Origin: Moniliella sp. 'wahieum'
Lineage: Eukaryota > Basidiomycota > Moniliellomycetes > Moniliellales > Moniliellaceae
Length of the DNA: 64,000 bases
Direction of reading: 5' to 3'
Assembly: GCA_003971905.1 (NCBI GenBank)
Contig: RSEE01000031.1
Coordinates: 124,001-188,000 of the forward strand
The notes beneath the pieces are model-generated. The model was not told the origin of the DNA. It did not search any database and saw nothing but the letters and a program-made list of their open reading frames with translations. Below, in pieces: positions 33,405 through 45,700 of this stretch; within the stretch, counting starts at the first letter, position 1; each line of letters begins with the position of its first letter. The position numbers and the translations under genes are program-made.

Positions 33405-34090
33405 AGGGTTCGCCCTCCCTTACCATCCTGCCAATAATTTTCCAATAAGGGCACCTTATCAGCTGTCATCCTCATTCTACCTGGATAAAAGTGAGTATGG
33501 GTGGGTGGGATCGCAAGAAAGGCTACAGCACCTCCCCCCCACCCCCGTTTCCCATGTCTTCCTCAGCATCCCCCCTTTCTCCTTAGACTTGCCCCTAAGT
33601 TACCTCGCCTCTGCCAGGCTCATCTTCTCCCCTGATATACCATATTGACCGTACGTTCTCATGTATCTTTTTCTCCTCGCGTTGCACTGGCACGTCTCAT
33701 CCCCTCTCCATCGACATTCGCTCTACTGAGTGCGACGGGCGCCAGCCCTAGGTGAAGCAGGACAACAAACAAGGCAAGACAGGAAGGCGAACGGGGTGCG
33801 CTTCCCCCTGGCCAAAGATTCGACTTGACACCCCACCCTTTTCAGCCTTATTTTTTCTATTAACGTCATGTCACACCGCGTCACCGCCTTGGCATACCTC
33901 GCACCCGCGAAACATACAATCGAATCTCCCCCGATGCCCCCTCCCGTTCGAAAATGGAGAGTAAAAAGGGAATATGGGTGTGCTGCCACCGTGAAGTGAG
34001 GTGGGGAAGGCGCGCGGGCGGGTTGGGAGTGAGAGGGTCAGGTGGGTGCGGTGGGTGCAGGTCGGTGCAGATCGGTGCAAGGGGGCAGCC
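33405..34090. other. Intergenic between convergent genes
   Basis: Pyrimidine-rich after 33500 on the plus strand and ends in the 3' region of the cytochrome b561 gene. No gene or array seen. GGTGCGGTGGGTGCAGGTCG near 34047 is a weak GGTGC repeat. Confidence 0.5.
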
Positions 34091-34991
34091 TTACACTTTG
34101 GGCAACTTGGTGGGATGCGGACGGCCAAGCCGGCAAACAGAGTGAGGAGGAGCAGGGTGGCCAGTGCACGCTGGAAAAAAGTGGTATTGTTGGCCATCCA
34201 GGTGGTTTCCCAAATGGCCAAGAGGAAGGTAAGGATGAACAACAAGACCGTCCCGTACCCCGATGCGCTGGACCCGACAAGCGAACCCGAACCACGCCAA
34301 GCGAAAAAAGGGAAACCAAAAGGGTCAGTATGCGCCGCGTAACAACTGGGTATAGTAGCATCCACTCTGACTGAACCGGATCGAGAGGGGCTAGAGTGGA
34401 GTGGGACTGAGTAGTACGTACCGATGATACTTCCATAAAGCCCGGCCCTTGGCCGGTCCCCCAACCAACACGCCGTTGCCCCATGTCGCAGCACCAGCGG
34501 CAGCCTGGAGCCAAGCAAGCGGCACCAAGGCTGCACCAAGCGTGCCGTGCCAGGAGATGTAGTGCTGCGTGCCCGGCTGGTCGTGGAGATGATACATGAT
34601 GCTTGCGCCAGCGGTAAAGAGGGGCACGACGACGAGGCGAGGAGGAGTTGGTGGAAGGAGGAAGCGCGGGCTTTCTGGTTGGGCTGGGTGGCCGAGGTGG
34701 GCTGGAGGGTAAGGATGGCCTGGACGAGAAGTAGCAAGCCAAACGACTGGAGCAGCGGATGGAAGCCAAAGAGAGGGAGCGGGTGGGGCAGATGGATCCA
34801 GACAAGGTAGGAATCAAGGCGAGAAGGCGAGGGCGGCTTGGGTTACCCGTGCACTACTGCTGCTCAGGGCACCCGCAGTGTAGTCTGGGCCATGGTTGCT
34901 TGCTCGTCGATGGGGAGGTAGAGGTAGAAGGCAGCGGGAGGGATGAGTCGAGGAGGGGAGTGCGATCGCCAGGAGTGGGGTCAGAAGCCAT
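34091..34991 (-). CDS. Cytochrome b561-domain membrane protein
   Basis: A haem-b electron-transfer protein of the b561 fold, by family a transmembrane ferric/ascorbate-linked reductase. The start MASDPTPGDRTPLLDSSLPL is a cytosolic acidic tail. TM segments: YLVWIHLPHPLPLFGFHPLL with the first His, FGLLLLVQAILTLQP, VPLFTAGASIMYHLH, YISWHGTLGAALVPLAWLQA with a conserved His, then GRALWKYHR with a His, an intron (about 34268-34421, GTACGT donor), SGYGTVLLFILTFLLAIWE and ALATLLLLTLFAGLAVRI. Order and histidines fit b561. An N-terminal frame change or short intron lies near 34830-34870. The precise C-terminus (KLPKV or a longer frame) is uncertain. No DOMON domain is fused. Confidence 0.78.
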
Positions 34992-36745
34992 GGTGGGAGA
35001 AAGGAAGGCGGTTTCCGTTTAAAGGCGGACAGAAGCCTGATTGAGATAGAAGGCCCGTGCAAAAACAAGAGACCCAAACAAATAAAGATGAGGGTTTTGA
35101 AACAAGACTAGGTCCAAAACAACCGGGGCCGACGTACCAATTTACCAATTGACGGGATTGTGGGAGGAAACCCAAGCTTTACACAGATGGCGGGAGGTTA
35201 CGGAGGAGCGACGATGCCGGGACTGGCGAAAGAGGCACGAAGAGGCCAATGGGCGACGGTGGAGGTGGGACGACAGGCTCCCTCCGCAGGGCTCTGCGGC
35301 TGGATGGCCCACATCCATCAAAAGGCAGCGTCGGCATTTGTAATCTCTTTGAATTGCATCACCGGCACAGCGGAAGCATGAATCCATTAATCACGCCCAG
35401 TCCGATCGATGATTGATGGGGCCGAGAGGCTACGGAGCGCTCGTAGGCATAACGCCATTCAGCGACAGCCGAGCAAAGGATGCTGTTGGAACAGGCTCTG
35501 CAGCAGGCAACCTCGATCGGCGCCGGCGCACGACGTCCTGTGGCCCAATCTAAACACGTGGCACAGCTGATATAGTGAAAGACTGGAGATAGGGGCACCA
35601 GCCACCAACCAACCACAGTATACTGGAGATAAGCTGACAGCGGAGATAACAGAACAAAACATACCATCTAGATGCATATGGCACGTGTAGTACCGTATTG
35701 TAAACAGCGTAAAAGCCGACTTGTTCCGCGTTCCGCGTTCCTGGAGAGCTACGCTCTGAAAGGCGCGAACGTGTGGTGAACTCGTATACATGCAGTTAGA
35801 ACCACATTGCCCAGCCATAATCACATGGGCGACGGAGTCACTGGACGTAATGTTCTTCTCTTTTTCGAAGAACCTTTTGAGAGCCACACAACGATGTCTC
35901 TGTACATCGCCGGGCTGCTCGCCATCACCTTTTGAAAGCCGAGGAATACGCAGTGCACCCCATACATTTATAGTATTGTTAATGCTGCTGCGTTACTGTA
36001 TAATCGCGACAATGGACACAGTTTCGTGCTGCGCACTGCGCTAACCTTCGCTGACGTCGTTGACGATTGACGTAGGACGGCGACAAACGGTGGCCAAGGC
36101 AAAGGCGCGAAGATGCGAATACTGCGAAGGGGGAGAAAGTGACCCCTCCTATTATACGATGATCGCAATGGGCTCGCGGGGCACACGAGAAGTAGGGTGT
36201 GCCCGGTGCTTTTTGTCTTCATGGACCGGGGACAGCCAATCGTCAACCCGCCTCTCTTCGAGAAACCGAGAAACCGAGCCACACCACCACCCACCCCCCA
36301 AGCAGAGAGGAATGTGGTTGGGAAGGATACTCATTTAGATCTTAGACCGTATATAGGACTTTTCTGAAGGAATGTGGTTGTATCGATCGACCATCGACCT
36401 GTATTCAGTTGATGTAACTCTATTATAGTAACCAACCTACTGTGCCTATCGCATCTCCACCATCACGAAGGCAACTGAATACCGCGCAAGCAGCGCGTGC
36501 TCTCAAAACTATAAAAAACCCTTCTATTCCTTGTTCTATTCCCTGTTCCTTATCCAGCCCCAAGAAATTAAAAGAGAAAAGAATCCGTCTTCCAAGCTGG
36601 TCGAGCTGCACAGTTTAGAATGTTGCATTTCCATATAATAACGTCAATCAAATCACCTACAACCAGCGCAGTTCCGAGTGACCGCACCACGAGGCCCCAA
36701 AAGGGAGAGGGGCACCACGAAGCAGCACAAGCTACACCGTGCCGT
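34992..36745. other. Intergenic, no firmly supported gene
   Basis: Several open frames of 60-140 codons exist on both strands (for example plus 35160-35381, minus 35459-35887) without recognisable motifs. ATCGATCGACCATCGA near 36382 is a palindrome cluster. I see nothing firm. Confidence 0.45.
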
Positions 36746-38299
36746 TTAGGCAATGTAGGTGGAAGCCGAAACGTTGCCACCGCGACCAGTCCAGTTAATG
36801 TGAATGTCCTGGTTGAGCGGGAGGTTCGCATTCTCTTCGCCAGGCAAGACGCGGAAGGTGTGAGCACCAAAGTAATCGCGCTGGGCCTGGATCAAGTTGG
36901 CTGGCAAACGCTCGGTGCGGTAGCCATCAAAGTACGCCAACGCCGTCGAGTGGGCAGGGGTAGGGATGCCCGACAAGGCACTGGTGGCCACCACGTTGCG
37001 CCAGCCCGGTTCGGCCTTGGCAATCGCCTCGACAAAGAACTCGTCAAACAGCAAGTTCTCCAGCGTCGGGTTCTTGCGGTAGGCCTTGGTGATGTCTTTG
37101 AGGAAGACGGAGCGGATGATGCAGCCGCCGCGCCACATGAGCGCAATGGACGGGTTGTTGAATGTCCAATTGTACTCCTTGGCCGCCTCACGGAACATCA
37201 TAAAGCCCTGGGCGTACGAAATAATCTTCGACACGTACAACGCCTGTTCCAAGTCTTTGAGCACTTGCTGCTTGTCTCCCGTAAAGGGACGCGTGGCCGT
37301 CGGCTTGAGAATCTTGCTCGCCCGCACACGCTCGTCCTTCAACGACGATAAGCAACGCGCAAACACCGCTTCCCCAATGAGGGTAACGGGCAACCCCATG
37401 TCTAGCGCATTGACAGCCGTCCACTTGCCCGTGCCCTTCTGACCGGCCTTGTCCATAATCTTCTCCAGCAAAGGCTTGCCGTCCGTGTCCTTAAACTTGG
37501 TCACATCGCGCGAGATTTCAATCAGGAACGATTCGAGCGGGCCCTTGTTCCACGCATCAAACGTCGCGCTAATCTCATCGTCCGACATGCCCAGCGTGCG
37601 CTTCATAATGTCGTATGATTCCGAGATGAGCTGCATGTCGCCATACTCAATCCCATTGTGGACCATCTTGACATAGTGACCCGAGCCCGAGGGGCCAATC
37701 CAGTCGCAGCACGGCTCCCCGTCCGATTTGGCCGCAATCGACTGGAAATTTCCTTAATCTCGGGCCAGGCGGCGGCCGAACCACCGGGCATGAGCGATGG
37801 GCCGTGCCGTGCTCCTTCCTCTCCACCCGAAACACCCGTGCCAACATAGAGGAAGCCCTTGTCCTCAATCTCCTTGGCACGGCGGATCGAGTCGGGGAAG
37901 TACGTGTTGCCACCGTCAATGATGATGTCGCCCTTCTCGAGGTGGGGCTCGAGCAACTGGATAAATGAGTCGACAGCTGGGCCAGCCTTGACAAGCAGAA
38001 TAATCTTGCGCGGCCGCTTGATGAGCTTGACAAACTCCTCAATCGAGTGGGCACCCACAATGTTGGTGCCCTTGGCCTCGTTGGCCATAAAGTGGTCCAC
38101 CTTGGAAACGGTCCGGTTAAAGGCAGCCACCTTGAAGCCGTGGTCGTTCATGTTGAGGATCAGGTTCTGGCCCATGACGGCCAGGCCAATCAGGCCAATG
38201 TCGCAGCTACCGCCCCAGCACAACACGGTCAGCAGCCGGGGCATCCACGACGGACGGGCGGAGCAGAAGAGCAGGTACATACACAGCCTCAGTAGACAT
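36746..38299 (-). CDS. GND1: 6-phosphogluconate dehydrogenase, decarboxylating
   Basis: Makes ribulose-5-phosphate, CO2 and NADPH in the cytosolic pentose phosphate pathway. Exon 1 is only 17 nt (38283-38299, MSTEA plus two bases); the intron 38217-38282 (GTATGT...TAG) leads into [20 protein letters not shown], the NADP Rossmann motif, with NRTVSKVD (NADP specificity). Then [44 protein letters not shown] (active site), [18 protein letters not shown] with catalytic Lys, [69 protein letters not shown] and [18 protein letters not shown]. The only frame break is one missing T in AAATTTCC near 37748; adding it restores EIFQSIAAK. Complete and surely functional. Confidence 0.95.
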
Positions 38300-40567
38300 G
38301 GCGGAGCGGAGGTGGGAAGCGACGGCGGAGATGCGGGCGAGTATGGTGGGGAGGCAGAAGGGGGGCTAGCCTGGTCGTGCGAGGAGAGGTGGCCGGGCAG
38401 AGCAGAGCAGAGAAAGACCAAGGCACCTCGGAAGCGCTGCTGGCCAGCGAGACGCGGCCAGATTGAGGGCGCCTAAATACAGTTGGCCGCTTGCGCTCGC
38501 CGCACACGCCCACACAGGCACCGCAGCGCACGGCGCGTGTGTGCAGCCGTGCCCCAGCAGGCGCAGAAGCGCAGGGGGTGCTGGGTGGCCCTTGCAGCTT
38601 GCAGCTTGCATCTTGCATGGGCAATGGGCTGCGGCTGGGCGGCTGGGACGTGGCCCGTGCTGCAGGCACCAGGCCCGTCGCCGCCGCCGCGCACAAGACT
38701 GGCCCGTGGCCCGTGCATGCGCCGGGTCTGTCGCCGGCCGTGAGCATCACCCATCGCCCACCCTGCCTGCACGCCGCCGCACCCCCGTCCGCCGCACCTC
38801 GCCACTCTGTCCCCGCCGCTGCAGCAGCGCTGTGTGACGTCAACACGGACGGCCTCTGCATCATGCGTCCTACATCACCGGTCCTCTCGTCACCTGCAAG
38901 AAGGCACCCGCCGTGTCGCTTGCACGCCCATCGACTACTGGGCTGCAACACGCATGACGAGCACTTGTTCGTCACTTGTCACTTGAAGCTTCACTCCGGC
39001 GCCGCGTGGGGGGTTGCTCCTCGCACCGCGTCATCGTCCTCAGTAGCACTGTGCTCCGCCTGCTCTAGCCCACGGGATGCCTGCGCTACACAGGCCCAGC
39101 AGGCAATGCGCCGCCCACCCATCCTCTATCTCAGCGCCTCAGCACTGAGGCTCAGCCCCCTGAGATCCGAGGCGCTGGGGCTCAGCTGAGCTCAGCGCTG
39201 TACGCGCCATAACATGCATGACACACTCTGGCCCTCCACAGATAACCGCTAACCATACATGGCAAACAAACCATGGCAGCACCTTCCTTACCTCTTCTCC
39301 TCTGCCCTCGCCGCGGGGGAAGACCACACACAGCTGTGCGACCGTTTGTCCCATCGCCTCGGCGCCACAGCTGCCCAAGCTGAGGGGGGAACCAGTACTT
39401 GCCTTCTTGACACATATTTGTTCAACAGAGAGCGTGCGCAACCGTGGGGTGTGGAAGTGCTTATCGGCTTTGGCCTGTCGTCAAGCACGAGTCTGGTGGG
39501 CGGGGGGGAAGCAGTGGGCAGTGCAGGGCGGGATGAAGGGGAGGGGGGTTACGTTGACAAGAAAGTTCTCGTAAAGGCATCTAATCTTCTTCGTCCAAGC
39601 CCATGCTGGGCGCACTGGATTCAGTCTTTCCCAGTAGAGGAGAAGCAGAGAGGAAGATGCCGTATCATCGTCACTTTCTTCCAGCCACGTGGGGACGCCG
39701 GCTAGACGAAGGTCATACTATGGGCCTTCCCATGTTCCGATACCGGTGATATCTCGGACGGTCAGCACAGAGCTCAGAGGCGGTTGCAGGATGCGGTTGT
39801 ATGTGAGCAACCAAAGGGAGGTGGATCATCGATCAGGGAAGAATGCGCCAAACGCGATCGAGCAGCCAAGAAAGTCAAAGCGAGAGGGTAATGGAGCTCC
39901 AGTTCCGTCGTCGGGGCGGATCCGGACGTGCAATGGGATGAAGGGGCGTCACGCGATGTTTCGTCTGTTTCGGCAGCAACAGCAACTAAGCGCAGAGCTG
40001 GAGCTGGGGCAGGTGTAAGAACAGTCGTGGGAAGCGCAGCATTGACGAAGGTGGGAGGCGCAGGGTATGGTTCACGTCGGAGGCATTTGTGGCAACCAGC
40101 GAGCTAGCTCGTTTGGAAGAAGACGAGTGGGACGGGAAGAGGGAAGAGCGGCGGTTGAGGAGAGCACGTTTGCCAAGACGCGCGCCGCTTTGGGTGGTAG
40201 ATATCCTTGGGCGAGTGGGTTTAGCCTTTATAACCGGCATATACATAACGCAGCTAACCTAGGTTAACCCAGCCTAACTATGATTAACCCTTAGCTCTGT
40301 TTCATGGAGAGTCTGCCAGGCACTGCCCCCCTCGGATTCCATATGCCACCTGGCGTATCCATGCATCCAGAGGCTTCCGACTTGGGATGGCTGGATGGTA
40401 CTATAGGCAAACCAACCGGGCCAAGCAGGCGCCTAGAAACTGCAAGTGTGGCATTGCACATCTGACATGGGGCCCCATAGGGGTGTACATAGCGTATCAA
40501 TGCTTGCATGGTGGACCGAGCATGCAGACTCTACCCCACCGCAAGTCGGGATCGGTTGGATTCACCG
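38300..40567. other. 2.3-kb intergenic region with palindrome arrays
   Basis: Long open frames on the plus strand (for example 38491-39189) have random-looking Arg/Ala/Pro composition and no motif. GCAGCTTGCAGCTTGCA at 38594-38612, CTGAG arrays at 39131-39200 and TTAACCTAGGTTAACCCAGC-type repeats at 40249-40293 are of the palindrome class. No gene seen. Confidence 0.5.
39131..39200. repeat. Palindrome array: CTCAG/CTGAG with GAGCTC, CAGCTG, AGCGCT
   Basis: CTCAGC and CTGAGG units alternate, ending in GGCTCAGCTGAGCTCAGCG, where CAGCTG, GAGCTC and AGCGCT follow each other with two-base spacers. Confidence 0.8.
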
Positions 40568-41841
40568 TTACACGCGCTCCAAGATGACCGCAATGCCCTG
40601 GCCACCGCCAATGCAGGCCGCGCCCAGCGCATACTTCTTGTCGAGCCGGTGCAAGTTGTGCGTCAAGTTAGCCAGGATGCGAGCGCCGGAAGCGCCGAGC
40701 GGGTGGCCCGTGGCGATCGCACCACCGAAGGGGTTGGTAATGTCTTCTGGCAACTCCAATTCCTTCTGCACCGACAGGAACTGGGCGGCAAACGCTTCGT
40801 TCACCTCGATCAATCCCATATCGCCAATCGACAGTCCGGCCCCTTGAGCGCCAACCGGATCGCTTCCACTGGGCCAATGCCCATGATTTCCGGCGCGCAG
40901 GCCGTCACGCCGTACGACACAATCCGCGTCAGCGGCTTGAGACCATACTTCTTGACGGCCTCCTCAGACGCCACCACATTGGCCGCTGCACCATCGCAGA
41001 TGCCCGACGCATTGCCAGCGGTAACCGTGCCGTTCTTCTTGAACACAGACGGAAGCCGGCCCAGCGTCTCAATCGTCGTCTTGCTCCGAGGATGCTCATC
41101 GACAGAGAACGTCTCGGTCGTCTGCATGTTATCCAGCAGCAGCAACCACAATACGTTAGAACCCCAATTCCCACTTTGCTTTCGTGAGACGCAACCGAGC
41201 GGACGAATACGTACCTTCTTGACCGGCACCTCGACCGGCACAATTTCATCTACAAATGCGCCCTCTGCCAAGCCCTTTTGGTACAGTGCCTGGGACCGGA
41301 GAGCAAACGCGTCGCACTGTTCCCGCGTGATGCCATACTTGACCGCCAAGTTTTCCGCCGTGATGCCCATTGGCGTCGGGGTGGGGTACATGTCGGTCAA
41401 CGCGCTCATCAACGAGTCGACAAGCTTAAGGTCCACACCAAACTTGCCACCGCCAAAGCGGACGCCGTGAAGCGTGTAGGGAGCTTGGGACATGCTCTCC
41501 GTACCGCCGGTCAAAACGACCTGGCTGTCACCCACCTTGATCTCATGCACCGCATTGATCACGCTCTGGAAGCCCGAGCCGCACAGCCGGTTGACCGTCA
41601 GGGCGGGCGTGGTGACGGGGAGGCCAGCACGATGACCAACGTGGCGGGCAAGATAAGCGGCCGAGTTGTCGCTGGCATGTACGTTACCAAAGATGGTCGC
41701 GTCAACCTGGACCCCCTCGGGCAGCTGCTCCAGCGCCGCCTTGGAAGCGATGCCACCGAGGTGAGCGGCGTTGAACGAGGCAAGCTTGCCGCCGAACGCG
41801 CCAAAGGGCGTGCGCTTGGCTGCAACAATAAAGGACGACAT
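40568..41841 (-). CDS. 3-ketoacyl-CoA thiolase, mitochondrial (ACAA2) type
   Basis: Cleaves 3-ketoacyl-CoA in fatty-acid beta-oxidation or condenses acetyl-CoA. It starts [18 protein letters not shown]. Conserved parts: [25 protein letters not shown] (nucleophile Cys), [25 protein letters not shown], the intron 41122-41214 (GTACGT...CAG) between VPVKK and [52 protein letters not shown] (catalytic His) and [11 protein letters not shown] (second Cys), ending LERV. No PTS1 or PTS2 peroxisome signal; as in animal ACAA2, no cleaved presequence is evident, so mitochondrial location is inferred from similarity. One base is missing in the GGGGCC run near 40841. A longer upstream frame to 42123 exists but adds low-complexity sequence. 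Confidence 0.93.
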
Positions 41842-42791
41842 GCTAAGGGAAGAGAGGCGGGGGGAAGAGGGAGGGGGGTGGGGGATGGTGGCGGGCGAAG
41901 AGAGGACCAGGAAGTACAAACCCGGAGAGCCGGCCGGGTGGGCGTCGCGCCGGGCCGAGCGCCTGCCGGTTGTCCGATGTCCCCCGGGCGGCGCGGGGGC
42001 TGGCAACGTGTGAACGTGAAAAGCCATTTTCAAAGGGGCGCAGTACGCGCGATGCGATGCGGGCATGGTGCGTGATGTGTGATGCGTGCCGAGCTCGCAT
42101 CGGCTGAGCGGCAGAGCAGACAAGCGGGAATAGGCGTTTACAGGCTTACGCCCAGCGTAACGCCGTCTGAGCCGTCGAGGCTCCGGCTGAGCTCAGCTGA
42201 GCGAGCAGAGCCCAATTCGAGGCCGGAGGCCGGAGCGCAGCTAGGGTTGCCGGCTGCCGGTTAACGCGGTTGGCGCTGCTGGTGCTGGCGTCTCTATAAA
42301 GTAGTTGCTGCTGAGCACGCCGAGCACGCCCGGGCACGCCGAGCACACCCATGCGCTTGATGGGTTAGGGCATCCTTGTGCTCGACACCCTCTTGCACCA
42401 CGCTCATCTACGAACTAAGCCCTCGTCTAAGTCTCGTCTAAAGAGGAGGCGTCAAATACACCAGTCGAAACGTCGTGGTGATAACCACATACTTGCAGGG
42501 GAACCAGTGACAATATGATACCTTGCTTGGCATGTGCATCTGTTGTACATCAAGTTGTTCTTGCAGTCAATATCAAATCCGTCTGTCGCTCTTGCAGCCT
42601 GAAGCTTGACTACTAGGGTCTCCTTCCCCCCTCGGCATCGAAGAGAAGGGTGGAGGTGGAGGTGGGGGAGGGACAGGTTGGATGAGTGCAGAGTGTCCGG
42701 GGTCGTGATGGCAGCCGCAGGCGCGATCACACCCGGATCAGACTAACGGCAGGTCGAAGGCAAGCGAAGAAAAATCACAGCAAAACGTCAG
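41842..42791. other. Intergenic, no supported gene
   Basis: Promoter side of the thiolase and 3' side of PRM10. Palindrome array CTGAGCTCAGCTGAGCG at 42186-42205 and CGAGCACGCCCGGGCACGCC repeats at 42317-42348. No gene seen. Confidence 0.5.
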
Positions 42792-45700
42792 TCAGTAAGT
42801 AGTACACGGGTCGGTGCGAGCCGCGCGCGGCTCGCTCGCGATCCGATCCCATCCTATCCTATCCCATCTGATGCGATCCGAGAAGGAGGAGAGACGCGAC
42901 GTACAGGAAAACAGGCCTTCCCCGCGACCGTGCTTGCCGCCCAGGAGGTAGTACGAAAGCAACGTTGCGCTGAACAGGCCTACACTCAACCCCAGCGCAA
43001 CCGACAAGAGCGATTCTGCCACCTGGAAGCCCGAGGCGATGGAGGAGCGAGCTGTGACGGTAGAATCGTTGGTATGGGTGTAGTTGGTGTGGCAAATGCC
43101 AACAGGCCGCCGCCTGCCCATCCGGACGGCAGGTAGAGGATGCCCGGTACGGCGACGACAAAGGAGCGTCCATCAAACAACGCGCCATAAATGGAGGAAG
43201 AAACGCCGACGGTCATGCTGCCCAGCATGGCGGCAAAGTCTTGTCGGTTTTGCAGCGCTTTGCTTTGCCGCTAAAGTGGGTCACGCACCACCCGGCAATG
43301 GCCACGAGGGTCATGACGAAAAACTCTTTGCGCACCGGCTTGGCATAGTTGCGCAGCGACAGGCCAATTGCGTACCCTGGCACACAGGAACGCATAGTGG
43401 ATCCCAATCGTCTTGAAGTACCACTCGTCCGCCTATGGGAGCGAGAACAGGTCGAGTCGTCAGTCGCGTCAATCACTTGGCCCGAGATAAAGGTGTATAA
43501 GCTGCGCCGCAAGCACAATGTCAATTGAGTCCCCACAACGCAGAAAAAAGTGTGCGGGATACGCACTGCTCCAATGGACAAGCCAAACCCCTGTCGAGAT
43601 AGCGCATCAAGCATTATGGTTAGTACCCAACCCGACCCCACTACGGGCCCCACCACCCAGCTCGGCTCGACAGCCCCATCCAAAAAGAAGAGAAAGGGGA
43701 CGCACCAAAAAGAGACTATATAGGAAACCATAAACGAGCCGAACACTGCCCGCAATGATCGACTTGCTCTGCAGCTCCAACGAACCGGAGAGAAAGATAA
43801 ACCCAGGCAAGATGAGGACAATCGAGGCGGGGGTGATCGCGGCATAGCAGATTCCACTTGTTCCGTTCTGGTACGCTGCAGCGGCGATGAACGAGTTGAT
43901 GCCGGCAAAGCAGATCTCAAACACATTGGAAAACAGTTCGGCTTTGATGGAGGATGACAAAATACCAGGAACGCTCCGAGTGGGAAAGCAATCAGACAGT
44001 CAACAAAACTCCCGTTAAAGCCCATCGGGCCCGCACAGATCATCGAACTGCACAGTCCCCTACCACCACCATCCAAAAGCGGTTGATGAGGGGTTTGCGA
44101 CGCATCAGCTCGTCCAGTTGCTTGCTGCTTCCTCGACACCGACCTTATCGTGCACAACGTTCCAATAGATGGAATGCAATCGGTCAGTTTGGCTGAGGAA
44201 GAGAGGGTCACAGGTCAGCGTCAGAGCCTCGATCGATCCATAAAGACAGGGGGCCCTGGGAGAGGCAGGGAAAAAGGTACATACATAGGTCAAGCAAGCT
44301 GGGCTGCTTGATAAGCGCGTGTCAGACGTGTGGGTCATATCATCCCCAAAAGAGACGAGCATCAAGGACGGGAGGTAAATACAACGGCATGATATTCCAA
44401 GATCCGCGCGGGTAGACTGAATCTGGGTCTCGATGCGGTGTGTCGGAGCGCCAAACATCATGAGCGCACGAGCAAGCTTGAGCAAGAATTCTTGTCGCTG
44501 CAAGACGGCCGCCACATGGAGCGTGATCTATCCCGTCAAACAGTAACACGACAATCAGTACCCTGAGGGAGATGGTTCAACGTTCACGCAGACAAAGCAA
44601 AGAAATACGTACGTAGATCTCCTCTTTCTTAGTTCGTCGCGCCCGCTTGCGCACCTGCCGCTGCCAATGTTCCTTGTCGTAACGAGCTCCCTTGTGGTGC
44701 ATGCGCTGCTGTTCAGCGGCTGCGGGACCAAAGTAGTCCGTCGCAGCCTCGGACATGGCTGGGGTGGAGGGTGCAGTGCTCATTCGCCATGGTACCAAGG
44801 CACGCTCCGACTGGTTCAGAACAGTGGACAATCCAGAAAGGTGATGATGATGATGATGGGAAGGCGTAGTAGCTCCCGGGTTGGTGGGGAGCGTGGGCTG
44901 AGAAGCACTGACCAAGGGAGTATGCTCCGAGCGTGATCCCTGCGGCACCTCCGAGTCGGGTGTGGCGATGGCTGAGCCAGTAGGGGTAGGGCGGGTGGAA
45001 GAAGAGAGGTGGGAACGAAGAATGCCAGATGTGCGGTACGGTAGCGGAGGTCGAGGCGGTGGACCTGCGGCTTGAGCCACCAACTTGGCCGTCCGGCGCA
45101 TCGTTTTGGCGTTCATCTCAGGCAAAAAGTACCGATCCAAGGTGAAGCCCGGCCGGAAAGGGTTGGGCCCCAACTGGGCCGACGCGGGGGAGACGGCACC
45201 AACCAAGTTGTTGGCAGTCGCGACCAATGCGCCAAACACACCTGCACCATTTCGCGCCGCACGGGGACGTTCTTCCATCTCATAGTCCCCCATGACAAAC
45301 GCCGAGGCGGAAGCCATGGCACTTCCCACATTTCGAATGGCATGACGGCCCTCGTCGATGATGGAGGAACCGTGATCGGCCTTCCTGGTGCCTCCAGGGG
45401 TCATGGACGAGGTGGGCGAAGGGAGAGCCGATCCCATCCGGGAAAAAGGACGGCGGTGAACGCCAAAGGGATTGGGACGGGGGCCATGGCCGGATCCAAT
45501 GGAACTGGGAGGCTGGCTACTTTCCGGAAGAAGGTTGGATCGGCCCTCCTCCCCACTCTGTTCACTGTGAGCATTGGCATTGGACCCACGGAAGGCGTCC
45601 TTCTCAGCCTGGTTCTGCTCGCGTTGCTGTTGTTCGTACAGCATCAGCAAGTTGCCCAACACCCCTCCCGTCGCCACAGGACGGGCGTTCATCCTGGCAG

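Noticed and set aside
35142-35387. 81-codon minus frame with a CxxC-like start (MDSCFRCAG, KCRRC)
   Set aside because: Cysteine spacing suggests a small zinc protein, but an equally long plus frame overlaps it and there is no promoter, intron or family support.
36620-37351. 243-codon plus-strand frame
   Set aside because: Complement of the 6-phosphogluconate dehydrogenase coding sequence, which has full motif support.
36746-38299. 6-phosphogluconate dehydrogenase as a pseudogene because of its frame break
   Set aside because: One missing T in a T run restores every residue of a highly conserved enzyme; sequencing error is the better explanation.
38491-39189. 232-codon plus-strand open frame
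   Set aside because: Arg/Ala/Pro/Cys-rich random-looking composition over palindrome arrays, no motif, no splice context.
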